Assembly: GCA_905339215.1 (NCBI GenBank)
Contig: CAJPFN010000078.1
Coordinates: forward strand, 35,709 to 99,708
Reading direction: 5' to 3'
From: Rhizobiaceae bacterium
Lineage (GTDB): Bacteria; Pseudomonadota; Alphaproteobacteria; Rhizobiales; Rhizobiaceae
DNA: 64,000 bases
Shown here: positions 1 through 8,775 of the stretch, one piece after another
Layout: each line of letters opens with the position of its first letter
How positions within the stretch are numbered: the first letter of the stretch is position 1
Notes under the pieces: generated by a model
The model's database searches: none
Told to the model about the DNA's origin: nothing
Seen by the model: only the letters and a program-made list of their open reading frames with translations
Translations under genes and position numbers: made by a program

Positions 1-549
1 GCGCCGGCCGGATCGGACGAGGAGGACGGAAAGGACGAGTTCCTGGTGCTTTCCGGCGGCAACGTGCTCGACGCCAAGGGCGATCCGGCGTCTGTCGCGC
101 CCGACGCGGTGCTTTCCGACGACGACCTGACCCGCTGGATGGAGGCGGCCGCCGAGAAGAACGTCAACGTCGTGCTCCTCGTCGACGGTTGCCACGGCGC
201 CGGCCTGCTCGACCGGCCGTTCGCCAACGTCTCCTTCCTCGGCGCCAGCGCGGAAGACGAGTTGGTGCTCGAATACACGGTTGAAGGTCGCAAGCACGGC
301 CTCGCTAGCGTCGCCTTCGCCTACGGAATCGGCGGCTACGCCGACTACAATTCCGACGGCTACCTCACGCAGCGCGAGCTGTTCGCCTACGTCGCCCGCC
401 AGGTGCTCAATGCTGCCGGGTTGGAGCAGACGCCGCAATTCCTGCCGGCGCTCGGCATCGATGCCGGCGACATGCCGCTGTTCCGGCTGGCCGCGCCGGC
501 TGCGGCGAAAGCCGAGGCGGCTTCCGGCACGACTGAGCCGACCCGTTGA
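1..549 (+). CDS. Caspase-family (C14-like) protein, 3' part only
   Basis: The reading frame is open from the first base of the window, so the N-terminal part lies upstream. The visible part carries V-L-L-V-D-G-C-H-G-A-G, which matches the catalytic-cysteine segment of caspase/metacaspase-like peptidases (D-x-C-H-S/G-G). It is preceded by the acidic D-E-F-L-V-L-S-G strand usual in this family. After the cysteine come a Y-x-D-x-N-x-D-G-x-L-T stretch that resembles an EF-hand loop and an Ala/Glu-rich tail. The catalytic histidine would be in the missing part. Bacterial homologues are often fused to repeats or a signal peptide. Family assignment is fairly sure; substrate and role are unknown. Confidence 0.65.
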   Translation, partial: APAGSDEEDGKDEFLVLSGGNVLDAKGDPASVAPDAVLSDDDLTRWMEAAAEKNVNVVLLVDGCHGAGLLDRPFANVSFLGASAEDELVLEYTVEGRKHGLASVAFAYGIGGYADYNSDGYLTQRELFAYVARQVLNAAGLEQTPQFLPALGIDAGDMPLFRLAAPAAAKAEAASGTTEPTR

Positions 550-597
550 GGGCGTCATAGGTCGGGCAGTTCCGCCGGATCGCCCTGCGTTGGCGGA

Positions 598-1563
598 TCA
601 GGCTGCCGTCGCGCGAAAGACCGCAATCCCCGCCGCCAGGTCCTCGAGTGCGGCACCGACCGACTTGAACAGCGTGATTTCGTCGGCCGCGCCGCGGCCG
701 GCCTTTTCGCCGCGCGTCAATTCGAAGAGGTCGGCGACGACGCCGTCGGCGGCAAGCACGCCGGACGCCAGCGGCTGGACGATGTCGCCGGCTTCCTTGG
801 TCGCGCCGGCGCGGGTGTCGACATAGACGCGGGCACGGCGGATCGTCTCGTCGTCCGCCTCGCGCATCGACGGCGTGAAGCCGCCGACGAGATCGACATG
901 GGTGCCGGGCCTGAGCTTCGCGCCGGCGACCAGCGGATCGGTGGAGATCGTCGCCGAGGAGACGATGTCGGCCCAGCCGAGCGCCGCGTCGAGGTCGGTC
1001 GCCGCCGTCGCCGGCAATCCGTCGCGGCTGAGCGCATCGGCCGCCTTCTCCGCGTTCGCCGCGGTGCGGTTCCAGATGCGGATCTCGCGGATCGGGCGCA
1101 CCGCCGAATGCGCCCTGGTAAGGAACGGGCATAGCGCGCCGGCGCCGATGACGAGGAGCCGCGAGGCGTCCTCGCGGGCGAGGTAGGTCGCCGCCAGCGC
1201 CGAAGCGCAGGCCGTGCGCCACTGCGTCAGCCGCTGGCCGTCGATCAGCGCCTGCGGCTCGCCGGTCTTGCCGTCGAGGAGCAGGTAGAGACCCATCACC
1301 GCCGGCTTGCCGACGGCGTTGTTGTCGGGCGACACGGTGACCACCTTGATGCCGACATGGCCGCCGAGCGAGGTTCCAGCCGCGTTGAAGTCGCTCCAGG
1401 CGGGCATCAAGAGCAATGTCGAGGCGGAGCCGTCAGGGCGCTCGATCGTGTGGTGGTGGCGGACCGGTTGGATGACGCCGGCGCGGAACGTGGCGCGCAG
1501 CGCCTCCACCAGGCCGGGGAAGGTGAGCGCGCGGTCGACGTCGTCGGCGGAAATCATGCGCAT
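598..1563 (-). CDS. Ornithine cyclodeaminase / mu-crystallin family protein
   Basis: A 321-residue protein of the usual family length. It starts M-R-M-I-S-A-D-D-V and has a central Rossmann segment, L-L-V-I-G-A-G-A-L, for NAD(P)(H) binding. The second half, with A-D-I-V-S-S-A-T and H-V-D-L-V-G-G-F, is typical of ornithine cyclodeaminase/alanine dehydrogenase-like enzymes. Members convert ornithine to proline or reduce ketimines and imino acids, and sequence alone rarely tells which. The gene stands alone, 28 bases downstream of lapA on the same strand, and converges with the caspase-like gene. The family call is solid. The ornithine-specific activity is not demonstrated, and a ketimine reductase is equally possible. 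Confidence 0.85.
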   Translation of the reverse strand: MRMISADDVDRALTFPGLVEALRATFRAGVIQPVRHHHTIERPDGSASTLLLMPAWSDFNAAGTSLGGHVGIKVVTVSPDNNAVGKPAVMGLYLLLDGKTGEPQALIDGQRLTQWRTACASALAATYLAREDASRLLVIGAGALCPFLTRAHSAVRPIREIRIWNRTAANAEKAADALSRDGLPATAATDLDAALGWADIVSSATISTDPLVAGAKLRPGTHVDLVGGFTPSMREADDETIRRARVYVDTRAGATKEAGDIVQPLASGVLAADGVVADLFELTRGEKAGRGAADEITLFKSVGAALEDLAAGIAVFRATAA

Positions 1564-1591
1564 CGTGGCAGGCTCCCTCGCCGGGCGCGGA

Positions 1592-1930
1592 TCAGGCGGC
1601 CGGCCGTGACAGGGCCGGCACGGTCGTGTCCTTGTTAGCGGCGGTCCTCACGGTTGCGCTGCGCAGGCTCTGGATCTCCTGCTCCCGCTGGCGCGCCAGC
1701 TTGCGGTAGCGGCCCTGCTTCCACCAGGTGACGAGGCCGCCGACGACCAGGCCGAGCCCCGCGGCGGCGAATAGCAGCACGAACAGCGGCAACTGGATCG
1801 TCAGCGCCGGATTGCCCGGATTGAACGGATCGACCGTGAACGGGACCATGCCGCGATTGGCCACCGCGAGCGCGATCAGTATGATCGCGAGCGGTACGAA
1901 GACGGCGACAATCACGAAACGGTTCAGCAT
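1592..1930 (-). CDS. lapA: LapA-family (DUF1049) inner-membrane protein
   Basis: A 112-residue protein with two predicted membrane segments, about residues 5-25 (I-V-A-V-F-V-P-L-A-I-I-L-I-A) and 45-68 (L-F-V-L-L-F-A-A-A-G-L-G-L-V-V-G). A basic cytoplasmic W-W-K-Q-G-R-Y-R-K-L-A-R-Q-R helix follows. This is the layout of the lipopolysaccharide assembly protein A domain. In enterobacteria LapA acts with LapB to control LpxC and LPS synthesis; its role in alphaproteobacteria is less certain. The gene lies just downstream of ihfB on the same strand, an order often seen in rhizobia, and probably shares its transcript. Confidence 0.75.
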   Translation of the reverse strand: MLNRFVIVAVFVPLAIILIALAVANRGMVPFTVDPFNPGNPALTIQLPLFVLLFAAAGLGLVVGGLVTWWKQGRYRKLARQREQEIQSLRSATVRTAANKDTTVPALSRPAA

Positions 1931-1982
1931 GCTTCACCCAGTCTGCCTGCCGCGGCCCGGCGTGCCGGGGCCGGCGGCGCGC

Positions 1983-2267
1983 TCAGTCGGCGGCGTTCAG
2001 CCGCTCGCGCAGTTCCTTGCCCGTCTTGAAGAACGGCACCCACTTTTCCTCGACCTCGACAGCCTCGCCGGTGCGCGGGTTGCGCCCCGTGCGTGCCGGC
2101 CGGTTCTTCACCGAGAACGCGCCGAATCCGCGCAGTTCGACACGGTTGCCCTCGGCAAGCGCGTCGGTGATCTCCTCGAAGATCGCGTTGACGATGTTCT
2201 CGACGTCGCGCAGGAAAAGATGCGGGTTGCGGTTCGCGATGATTTGCACGAGTTCCGACTTGATCAT
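1983..2267 (-). CDS. ihfB: Integration host factor subunit beta
   Basis: A 94-residue HU/IHF-family DNA-bending protein. It begins [11 protein letters not shown] and shows the conserved [12 protein letters not shown] core. The DNA-arm motif is [13 protein letters not shown], with the proline that intercalates into DNA. Together with IhfA it would bend DNA at sigma-54 promoters, replication origins and recombination sites. A GGAGG-rich ribosome site stands just upstream of the ATG. It sits between sppA and lapA on the minus strand, sppA being about 60 bases upstream. The beta rather than HU assignment follows the N-terminal motif and this gene neighbourhood. Confidence 0.92.
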   Translation of the reverse strand: MIKSELVQIIANRNPHLFLRDVENIVNAIFEEITDALAEGNRVELRGFGAFSVKNRPARTGRNPRTGEAVEVEEKWVPFFKTGKELRERLNAAD

Positions 2268-2327
2268 GCGCGCTTCCCCCTCCGATCAGACAAAAAACAA
2301 CATATGAGAATGATTTTTCAGGCTTTT

Positions 2328-3305
2328 TCAGTCGCCCGCAACAACTCTTTCACCGTGCCAGACCGACAGGAGGCCGTCAAGGAAGATGCGGTCGCCGACG
2401 ATCTCCCGTAGGACATCGGAACCCTGTTCGGGAAGGCCCAGCAGGCGTGCGAACTGTCGCACCGCGGCTTCCGTCAACAGCAGGTTGGTGCTGCTCGATT
2501 TCGGTTTCCATTCGACCACCTTGAGCGTCTTGTCGACGCCCTTGGTGGCGAGCCAGTCGATCGCCTCCTGTTCGCCGCCGAGCGCGTCGACGAGCTTGTT
2601 GGCAAGCGCCTGCCGGCCGGTGAACACCGAACCGTCCGCCAGCGCCAGGACTTCGGCCCGGTTGAGTGGACGGCGGTCGTCAACCAGGCCAACGAACCAG
2701 TCGTAGCTGTCGAGGATCATCGAGCGGATCATCGCCTTCTCCTCCTCGGTCGTCGGGTTGAAGGGTGACGGCTCTGCCTTCAGCGGCGACGACTTCACCT
2801 CGTCGAGCTGGATGCCGAGCTTCTCCATGGCGCCGGTGAAGTTGGGAAACTGCACGAGGACGCCGATCGAACCGACGATCGAGGATTTCCGCGCCACGAT
2901 GTGATCGCTTGCGCTGGCGATCATGTAGCCCGCCGACGCGGCGAGCGTGCCGACCTGGGCCACCAGCGGCTTCTCCGCCGCGAGCTTGCGCACGGCCTCG
3001 AAGATCGCCTCGCCGCCCGCGGTCGTCCCTCCCGGCGAATCGATCGACAGGATGACGCCCTTCACCGAGTTCGCCTTGCGCACCGCCTCCAGCCGCTCGA
3101 GCAGCTCCTCGTCCTCTATGATCGTTCCCTCGACACGGATCTTGGCGATGTGGTCGGTCGCGGTGCCGGCCAGCTGGTCGCCGCCCAGCCACATCGTCCC
3201 GGCGAAGATCGCGAGCGCCGCGACGACCAGTGCGGCGACCCGCCAGAAGGTCAGTTTCCGCCGCAGCCGGCGGCGATCGATCAGGTCATCGGCGCTTGTC
3301 GCCAT
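2328..3305 (-). CDS. sppA: Signal peptide peptidase SppA (short, S49 family)
   Basis: A 325-residue membrane-anchored serine protease that degrades cleaved signal peptides. After a basic cytoplasmic start, one membrane segment spans about residues 24-42. The S49 core follows, with I-D-S-P-G-G-T (89-94) and the nucleophile serine near residue 124 in A-A-S-A-G-Y. The general-base lysine is near residue 176 in P-L-K-A-E-P-S. The length fits the single-domain (36-kDa type) SppA rather than the double-length enterobacterial form. A GAGAGG ribosome site precedes the ATG. It is the first gene of a minus-strand group with ihfB and lapA and is divergent from lptC. Confidence 0.93.
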   Translation of the reverse strand: MATSADDLIDRRRLRRKLTFWRVAALVVAALAIFAGTMWLGGDQLAGTATDHIAKIRVEGTIIEDEELLERLEAVRKANSVKGVILSIDSPGGTTAGGEAIFEAVRKLAAEKPLVAQVGTLAASAGYMIASASDHIVARKSSIVGSIGVLVQFPNFTGAMEKLGIQLDEVKSSPLKAEPSPFNPTTEEEKAMIRSMILDSYDWFVGLVDDRRPLNRAEVLALADGSVFTGRQALANKLVDALGGEQEAIDWLATKGVDKTLKVVEWKPKSSSTNLLLTEAAVRQFARLLGLPEQGSDVLREIVGDRIFLDGLLSVWHGERVVAGD

Positions 3306-3561
3306 GTCGTGCCTCTCGGGGACTGAGGGGGGCCGTCCCGCAAGGGTCTAGAGCATGTCGCTGCCGTCTTCCACCGTTTTTGCCGTCTCCAGCGCAAGCG
3401 AAAGCGGTCCGCAAGATATTCGAAGGCTTTCATTCCTTCCTAAAAATACCATATTGGGCCTTCAGGTCGGGCGGCGACGGGGGAACCGGCGTACGCCCCC
3501 TGGGGATTCCGGGGGACGCGGCTATGGCTGGGGTCCGGACCGGATCGGGAACAGGTCGGTG

Positions 3562-4272
3562 ATGACGACGGAAAGTGCGGCCATAGCGGAGGCGCGGCGC
3601 GGCAGCCACCGCAAGCCTCAACTTGACCCCGAGCGGCGCAAGGCATTTGCCAATGCTCGCATCCATTCGCGCATCGTCCAGTTCCTCAAGTTCGCCCTTC
3701 CGACGGCCGCCATCGCCATGGTCGGCGGTTTCGCCGTTTACTCATGGAGGTCGGCGCCGGTCATCGCAGCGGTCGAGGTGCGCGAGACGAAGATCGTCAG
3801 CGGCAAGCTGGTCATGTCGGCGCCTAAGCTCGAGGGCTTCACCAAGGACAATCTCGCCTATTCGCTGTCTGCCGAGCGGGCCGTCCAGGGCATCAGGAGC
3901 GCGAATGTCTTCGAGCTCGAGGGCATCGACGCGCGGCTCCCCGTCGATGCGAACACCTGGGCGGTCGTCAAGGCGGAGCGGGGCGTCTACGACCGCGACA
4001 AGAACACGATCGACTTCAAGTCGGAAGTCAACGTCTCGACCACTGACGGCATGGCGGCGACCTTCACGACGGCGTTCTATGACATCGGCAAGGGCGAACT
4101 GAAGACCTCCGAGCCGGTCGAAATCAACTTGAATGGGACGCAGATTGCCGCCGACGGCATGATCGTGCTGGAAAACGGCAAGGTTCTCATCTTCGAGAAC
4201 CGCGTCAGGATGGAAATCGCGCCCGGACAACTGAAGGGCAGTGAAGAAGGCGGAGGCGCGAATGGCGGCTAG
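3562..4272 (+). CDS. lptC: LPS export ABC transporter periplasmic protein LptC
   Basis: A 236-residue bitopic protein. A basic cytoplasmic N-terminus is followed by a membrane segment at about residues 38-58 and a periplasmic beta-rich domain containing S-A-P-K-L-E-G-F and A-E-R-G-V-Y-D. LptC bridges the LptBFG pump to periplasmic LptA during lipopolysaccharide transport. The ATG at 3562 is chosen because upstream codons in the same open frame show no family resemblance. The 256 bases upstream, up to sppA, hold no recognisable gene. The 3' end overlaps lptA, so lptC, lptA and lptB are translationally coupled. Confidence 0.88.
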   Translation: MTTESAAIAEARRGSHRKPQLDPERRKAFANARIHSRIVQFLKFALPTAAIAMVGGFAVYSWRSAPVIAAVEVRETKIVSGKLVMSAPKLEGFTKDNLAYSLSAERAVQGIRSANVFELEGIDARLPVDANTWAVVKAERGVYDRDKNTIDFKSEVNVSTTDGMAATFTTAFYDIGKGELKTSEPVEINLNGTQIAADGMIVLENGKVLIFENRVRMEIAPGQLKGSEEGGGANGG

Positions 4273-4813
4273 GGCTTCATTGATGTCGTATGCCGTCGGG
4301 GTCGCGATCCTCGCGCTTGCGGCGGCGGGAGCGTCGGCGCAGGACCGATTGACCGGGCTGAAACTCTCGGGCAACGAGCCGATTCAGATCGAGAGCGACA
4401 AGCTCGAGGTCCGCGAGGCAGAGAACCTCGCCGTTTTCAGCGGCAATGTCAGCGTCTCTCAGGGCAAGACGCTGCTCAAGGCCGGCAAGATGACCGTCTA
4501 CTATGCCAGGGGTGGCGGCTCGGCAACCACCGGCTCGGCCAACATCGATCGCCTCGAGGTCGACGGCAAGGTCTATGTCAAGTCGGATACCCAGGTCGCC
4601 ACCGGCGATCGCGGCGTTTTCGACATGAAGTCCGAGGTTCTGGTGCTGTCGGGCAAGGAGGTCGTTCTCTCCGAAGGCCCGAATGTCCTCGTCGGCTGCA
4701 AGCTGACCGTGCAGATGAAGACCGGCCAGGCGCAGGTCGACGGCTGCAAGAAGGGGGGAGCCGGCAGCGGCCGCGTGATCATGTCCATCACCCCGGGCTC
4801 GCAGAGCCAGTGA
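4262..4813 (+). CDS. lptA: LPS transport periplasmic protein LptA
   Basis: An OstA/LptA-domain protein that forms the periplasmic bridge carrying lipopolysaccharide to the outer membrane. The signal peptide is clear: a hydrophobic run [15 protein letters not shown] followed by A-S-A-Q-D as cleavage region. The mature part has [10 protein letters not shown] and [10 protein letters not shown], the typical beta-jellyroll repeats. ATG 4262 is preferred because GGAGG at 4252-4256 is well spaced to it. An in-frame GTG at 4241 would add seven residues. It overlaps the end of lptC and the start of lptB. Confidence 0.9.
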   Translation: MAARASLMSYAVGVAILALAAAGASAQDRLTGLKLSGNEPIQIESDKLEVREAENLAVFSGNVSVSQGKTLLKAGKMTVYYARGGGSATTGSANIDRLEVDGKVYVKSDTQVATGDRGVFDMKSEVLVLSGKEVVLSEGPNVLVGCKLTVQMKTGQAQVDGCKKGGAGSGRVIMSITPGSQSQ

Positions 4814-5616
4814 AGATGGATTCCCCGACCGTTTCCGCCGGGACGCAAGGCCTGGCCGGCGATCGTCGCCGGCCTGCCGCCACGGAGCCGCTGAAGGGCA
4901 CGCTCATCGCGCGCGGCCTGACCAAGAGCTACAAGGGACGTCAGGTCGTGCGCGGCGTCTCGATCGGCGTGCGCGCCGGTGAGGCCGTTGGCCTGCTCGG
5001 CCCCAACGGTGCCGGCAAGACGACCTGCTTCTACATGGTCACCGGCCTCGTGCCGGTCGACGAGGGGACGATCGAGATCGACGGCTTCGACGTCACCTCG
5101 ATGCCCATGTATCGGCGCGCCCGTCTCGGCATCGGATACCTGCCCCAGGAGGCGTCGATCTTCCGCGGCCTCACCGTGGAGAACAACATCCGAGCCGTCC
5201 TCGAGGTCGTGCACAAGACCCGCGCCGAGCGCGAGAGGCACCTTGATGCCCTCCTGGACGAATTCCACATCGCCCACCTGCGCAAGGCCCCGGCAATCTC
5301 GCTGTCCGGCGGCGAGCGGCGGCGTCTCGAGATCGCCCGGGCACTGGCGAGCAAGCCCCACTACATGCTGCTCGACGAGCCCTTCGCCGGCATCGACCCG
5401 ATCGCCGTCGCCGACATCCAGCAACTCGTCCGCCATCTCACCGCCCGCGGCATCGGCGTCTTGATCACCGACCACAATGTCCGCGAGACGCTCGGCCTGA
5501 TCGACCGCGCCTACATCATCCATGCCGGCGAGGTGCTGACCCACGGTCACCCGTCCGAGATCGTCGCCAATCCCGACGTGCGCCGCCTCTATCTCGGCGA
5601 GGGCTTCACCCTCTGA
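4810..5616 (+). CDS. lptB: LPS export ABC transporter ATP-binding protein LptB
   Basis: A 268-residue ATPase that powers lipopolysaccharide extraction by LptFG. Walker A is G-P-N-G-A-G-K-T-T, the signature is L-S-G-G-E-R-R-R, Walker B is M-L-L-D-E-P, and the switch histidine is in I-T-D-H-N. A hydrophilic extension of about 30 residues precedes the conserved A-R-G-L-T-K-S-Y start, longer than in E. coli. GTG 4810 overlaps the lptA stop as GTGA. ATG 4816 is the alternative. lptF and lptG are not in the window. This order (lptC, lptA, lptB, rpoN) is standard in rhizobia. Confidence 0.95.
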   Translation: MKMDSPTVSAGTQGLAGDRRRPAATEPLKGTLIARGLTKSYKGRQVVRGVSIGVRAGEAVGLLGPNGAGKTTCFYMVTGLVPVDEGTIEIDGFDVTSMPMYRRARLGIGYLPQEASIFRGLTVENNIRAVLEVVHKTRAERERHLDALLDEFHIAHLRKAPAISLSGGERRRLEIARALASKPHYMLLDEPFAGIDPIAVADIQQLVRHLTARGIGVLITDHNVRETLGLIDRAYIIHAGEVLTHGHPSEIVANPDVRRLYLGEGFTL

Positions 5617-5693
5617 CGCCTGCGTGCTTGCGCAGGGACGCTTCCCGTCGCGGCCAATAACGCTCCGGTAAGCCGTTTCTGCTATTGCTGCGC

Positions 5694-5722
5694 TTGACAA
5701 GCAAGAGCCGGGCCAGTTTCAT
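5694..5722 (+). promoter_or_regulatory. Possible sigma-70 promoter for rpoN
   Basis: TTGACA at 5694-5699 and TTTCAT at 5717-5722 are separated by 17 bases in the 136-base gap between lptB and rpoN. The -35 box is perfect and the -10 box is weak. It would give rpoN its own transcript besides read-through from the lpt genes. Confidence 0.35.
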
Positions 5723-5752
5723 CTCCGGCAAAAGGAAAAACCGCGTGCGTCC

Positions 5753-7330
5753 ATGCCGGACCGGGCGGGAGCTTACGGGGCGTCGCGTACCGAAATGTCG
5801 CTTGGGGCCAAACTCCAGCTGCGCCAGTCGCAGTCGCTGGTGATGACGCCACAGCTCATGCAGTCGATCCGATTGCTGCAGCTGACCCATCTCGAACTCG
5901 AGCGTTTCGTCGACGAGGAGCTCGAGCGCAACCCGTTGCTCGAGCGGCCGGAGCCGCGCGCCGATGCGGAAGGTCCGGACGAGCCCGCCGAGCAGGCGGG
6001 CGAGGCGGTGGCTCATGCGGCCGAACAGGACTGGTTCGCCGAGACCTCGGCGGCATTGAGTTCCGAGGCCATGGCCGACAAGCTCGACGCGTCGCTGGAG
6101 AATGTCTTCCCGGACGATCCCGGCGCCGTCGAGCACCTCGGGCCGGACCTCAGCCTTCAATGGAAGTCGGCGAGCGGCTCGGGAGTGTCCGGGCTTTCAC
6201 CCGAAGGTTTCGACTACGAGGACGTTGCCGCGGCCGCGGTGACGCTGCGCGAACACGTCGCCGAACAGATCGCCTTCAACATTCCCGATCCCGCCGATCG
6301 CATCATCGCCCGGGAACTCGCCGAAGGGCTCGATGAAGCCGGCTATCTGCGCGCCGATCTCGCCGAGCTCGCCGAACGCCTCGGCGTCGAGATCGATACC
6401 GTGCATGGCGTGCTGAGAACCTGCCAGACGTTCGATCCGCCCGGCCTGTTTGCCCGCGACCTCGCCGAATGCCTGGCGCTGCAGCTTTCCGCACGCGACC
6501 GGCTCGATCCGGCGATGGAGGCACTCGTCGCCAATCTGGAACTCCTGGCGCGGCGCGATTTCGTCGCTTTGAAGCGGATCTGCCGCGTCGACGAGGAGGA
6601 TCTCGTCGACATGATGACCGAGATCCGCAAGCTCGATCCGCGTCCCGGGCTCGCCTTCGCCGGCGGTGTCGCCGGCTCGATCGTTCCCGACGTCGTGGTC
6701 CGTCAGGCCGGGGACGGCAGCTGGGCGGTCGAGCTCAATGCCGAGACTTTGCCGCGCGTGCTGGTCGACCAGGCCTATTTCGCCCAGGTCTCGTCGCGGG
6801 CAAAGAGCCAGGCCGACCGGGACTTTCTCAGCGAATGCCTGCAGAACGCCAACTGGCTGACCCGCAGCCTCGATCAGCGCGCCAGGACGATCCTCAAGGT
6901 CGCCACCGAGATCGTTCGCCAGCAGGACGCCTTTCTCGCGCATGGCGTGCGCCACCTGCGCCCCCTGAACCTGAAGACCGTCGCCGAGGCGATCGGCATG
7001 CACGAATCGACGGTCAGCCGGGTGACGTCGAACAAGTATATGCAGACGCCGCGCGGCGTCTTCGAGCTGCGCTACTTCTTCACCGCGGCGATCGCCTCGG
7101 CCGAGGGCGGCGACGCGCATTCGTCCGAGGCCGTCCGCGACCACATCCGGCAGTTGATCGACGAGGAGCAGTCGATCGTTCTCTCCGACGACGCCATTGT
7201 GGATATCCTGAGGAAGAAGGGCATGGACATCGCCCGCCGCACGGTGGCCAAGTACCGGGAAGGAATGAACATTCCTTCCTCGGTCCAGCGCCGTCGCGAG
7301 AAGCGCGCGATGGCCGGAGCCGGGCGCTGA
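5753..7330 (+). CDS. rpoN: RNA polymerase sigma-54 factor
   Basis: A 525-residue sigma-54 protein. Region I is the glutamine/leucine-rich L-R-Q-S-Q-S-L-V-M-T-P-Q-L-M-Q-S-I that contacts activators. An acidic spacer follows (residues about 70-120). Then come the core-binding domain and a helix-turn-helix H-E-S-T-V-S-R-V-T. The C-terminal RpoN box is A-R-R-T-V-A-K-Y-R-E, a perfect match, and recognises the -24 promoter element. The first ATG is used; ATG 5795 (M-S-L-G-A-K-L) would match homologues' N-termini better and removes 14 residues. Downstream hpf and ptsN are the usual rpoN companions linking nitrogen-type sigma control with the PTS-Ntr system. Confidence 0.95.
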   Translation: MPDRAGAYGASRTEMSLGAKLQLRQSQSLVMTPQLMQSIRLLQLTHLELERFVDEELERNPLLERPEPRADAEGPDEPAEQAGEAVAHAAEQDWFAETSAALSSEAMADKLDASLENVFPDDPGAVEHLGPDLSLQWKSASGSGVSGLSPEGFDYEDVAAAAVTLREHVAEQIAFNIPDPADRIIARELAEGLDEAGYLRADLAELAERLGVEIDTVHGVLRTCQTFDPPGLFARDLAECLALQLSARDRLDPAMEALVANLELLARRDFVALKRICRVDEEDLVDMMTEIRKLDPRPGLAFAGGVAGSIVPDVVVRQAGDGSWAVELNAETLPRVLVDQAYFAQVSSRAKSQADRDFLSECLQNANWLTRSLDQRARTILKVATEIVRQQDAFLAHGVRHLRPLNLKTVAEAIGMHESTVSRVTSNKYMQTPRGVFELRYFFTAAIASAEGGDAHSSEAVRDHIRQLIDEEQSIVLSDDAIVDILRKKGMDIARRTVAKYREGMNIPSSVQRRREKRAMAGAGR

Positions 7331-7363
7331 GCCGCCGGCTGCGGCCTGCGGCGCGGTCGTTCG

Positions 7364-7392
7364 TTGACATCACATGGCGAAGTGACTAGAAG
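7364..7392 (+). promoter_or_regulatory. Probable sigma-70 promoter for hpf
   Basis: TTGACA (7364-7369), 17 bases, TAGAAG (7387-7392) lies between rpoN and hpf and fits the rhizobial CTTGAC-N17-CTATAT pattern. Transcription from here gives a leader of about 180 nt. Its first bases can form a GC stem (GCCCGC at 7392-7397 with GCGGGC about 10 bases on). Confidence 0.45.
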
Positions 7393-7580
7393 CCCGCCCG
7401 CATGAAGCGGGCCATGAGGCCGGCACGGACAGGCATGCTCTGCAGTTCGGTCAGGATCGTCATCAATCGCAACGTCAGGGTTTGAAATTCGGCGGCCCTG
7501 TCGCCGTAAACCTTGTGCCCGCCGGTCACGAGTATAAACTCGCTACCGTTCGCAATATGAACAGGAAGGTCAGTAACGAG

Positions 7581-8162
7581 ATGGGCCTGCGCATATCGGG
7601 AAAACAGATGGAGGTCGGTGACGCCTTCCGTACCCGCATCGACGGTCGGGTCGGCGACATCGTCTCCAAATACTTCGACGGCGGCTTTTCCGGCCACATC
7701 GTCATGGAGAGATCCGGCTCGAGGTTCGCCGCCGACTGCATGATCCATTTGGATACCGGCATGACGCTGCAGGCGACCGGGCAGGCCCAGGAGGCTATAC
7801 CTGCCTTCGAAGCGGCGGCCGACCGCCTGGAGAAGCGCCTGCGCCGCTACAAGCGTCGCCTCAAGTCGCACCCGACCAGTGCCGGCAACGAGCCGATCGA
7901 CGTATCCTACGCGGTCATGGCGCCCGTCGCGGAAGAAGACGAGGAAGTGCCGGAGGACTACGCGCCTGCGATCGTGGCCGAATCGACGATGTCGCTGAAG
8001 ACGATGTCGGTGGCCAGCGCCGTCATCGAACTCGATACGAAGGAAAGCCCAGTTTTCGTCTTCCGCAATGCCGGAAGCGATCGGGTCAACATCGTCTACC
8101 GCCGCGCCGATGGGAACATCGGCTGGATTGATCCGTCGGCCGTGAAGTCCGCCAACGCGTAG
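7581..8162 (+). CDS. hpf: Ribosome hibernation-promoting factor, long form
   Basis: A 193-residue long-form HPF/RaiA. The N-terminal S30AE domain (residues 1-105) begins M-G-L-R-I-S-G-K-Q and ends with the basic helix K-R-L-R-R-Y-K-R-R-L-K. A linker with acidic E-E-D-E-E-V-P follows, then the C-terminal dimerisation domain with F-V-F-R-N-A and V-Y-R-R-A-D-G-N-I-G-W-I-D. Long HPFs tie two 70S particles into inactive 100S dimers in stationary phase. The ATG at 7581 is preferred over the longer open frame because it starts the domain and follows AGGAAGG at 7563-7569. It lies between rpoN and ptsN. Confidence 0.9.
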   Translation: MGLRISGKQMEVGDAFRTRIDGRVGDIVSKYFDGGFSGHIVMERSGSRFAADCMIHLDTGMTLQATGQAQEAIPAFEAAADRLEKRLRRYKRRLKSHPTSAGNEPIDVSYAVMAPVAEEDEEVPEDYAPAIVAESTMSLKTMSVASAVIELDTKESPVFVFRNAGSDRVNIVYRRADGNIGWIDPSAVKSANA

Positions 8163-8238
8163 CGGCAAAAAAATCCCTTTCCAGGCCAGGGCGGAGGGGC
8201 TCGGGCGGCGGGACAGGGGAACGCAAAGGATGCGATAA

Positions 8239-8703
8239 ATGGATCTTAGCGATCTGATCGAGGCCTCGGCGATCCTGCCGGGCTTGAAGGCGAATTCCAA
8301 GAAGCAGCTCCTGCAACTCCTCTCGGAAAAGGCGGCCGCGATCACAGGACTTCCCGAACGGGAAGTTTTCGACACGATCCTCCAGCGCGAGCGTCTCGGC
8401 TCGACCGGCGTCGGCAACGGGATCGCCATTCCGCACGGCAAGCTGCCGGGCGTGAAGCGCATTACCGGCGTGTTTGCCCGGCTCGACGCGCCGGTTGACT
8501 TCGAGGCGCTGGACGACCAGCCGGTCGATCTCGTCTTCCTGCTTCTGGCGCCGGAAGGCGCCGGGGCCGATCACCTGAAGGCGCTGTCGCGGATCGCCCG
8601 CGTGCTGCGCGACGGGGACACCGTGGCCAAGATCCGCGGGACCCGCGATCCGGCGGCCATTCACGCGTTGTTGTCGGAAACGCCGGCTTCCCACGCCGCC
8701 TGA
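8239..8703 (+). CDS. ptsN: PTS-Ntr enzyme IIA (nitrogen regulatory protein)
   Basis: A 154-residue EIIA-Ntr protein. The phosphorylatable histidine is near residue 66 in G-I-A-I-P-H-G-K, preceded by the family motif R-E-R-L-G-S-T-G-V-G-N-G. It is the last carrier in the PtsP-Npr-PtsN phosphorelay, which regulates potassium transport, ABC transporters and the stringent response rather than moving sugar. A ribosome site AAAGGA precedes the ATG. It closes the rpoN-hpf-ptsN group and converges with the DUF1150 gene. Confidence 0.95.
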   Translation: MDLSDLIEASAILPGLKANSKKQLLQLLSEKAAAITGLPEREVFDTILQRERLGSTGVGNGIAIPHGKLPGVKRITGVFARLDAPVDFEALDDQPVDLVFLLLAPEGAGADHLKALSRIARVLRDGDTVAKIRGTRDPAAIHALLSETPASHAA

Positions 8704-8775
8704 GGCGTTCGCCGTTCCTCTATTGCCACATCGACCGGGCGGCCATGGCGCCGCCCTTGGCGTATCCGTCGCGCG

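Noticed and set aside
3355..3561. N-terminal extension of lptC
   Set aside because: No family resemblance and no ribosome site; LptC homologues start at about 3562.
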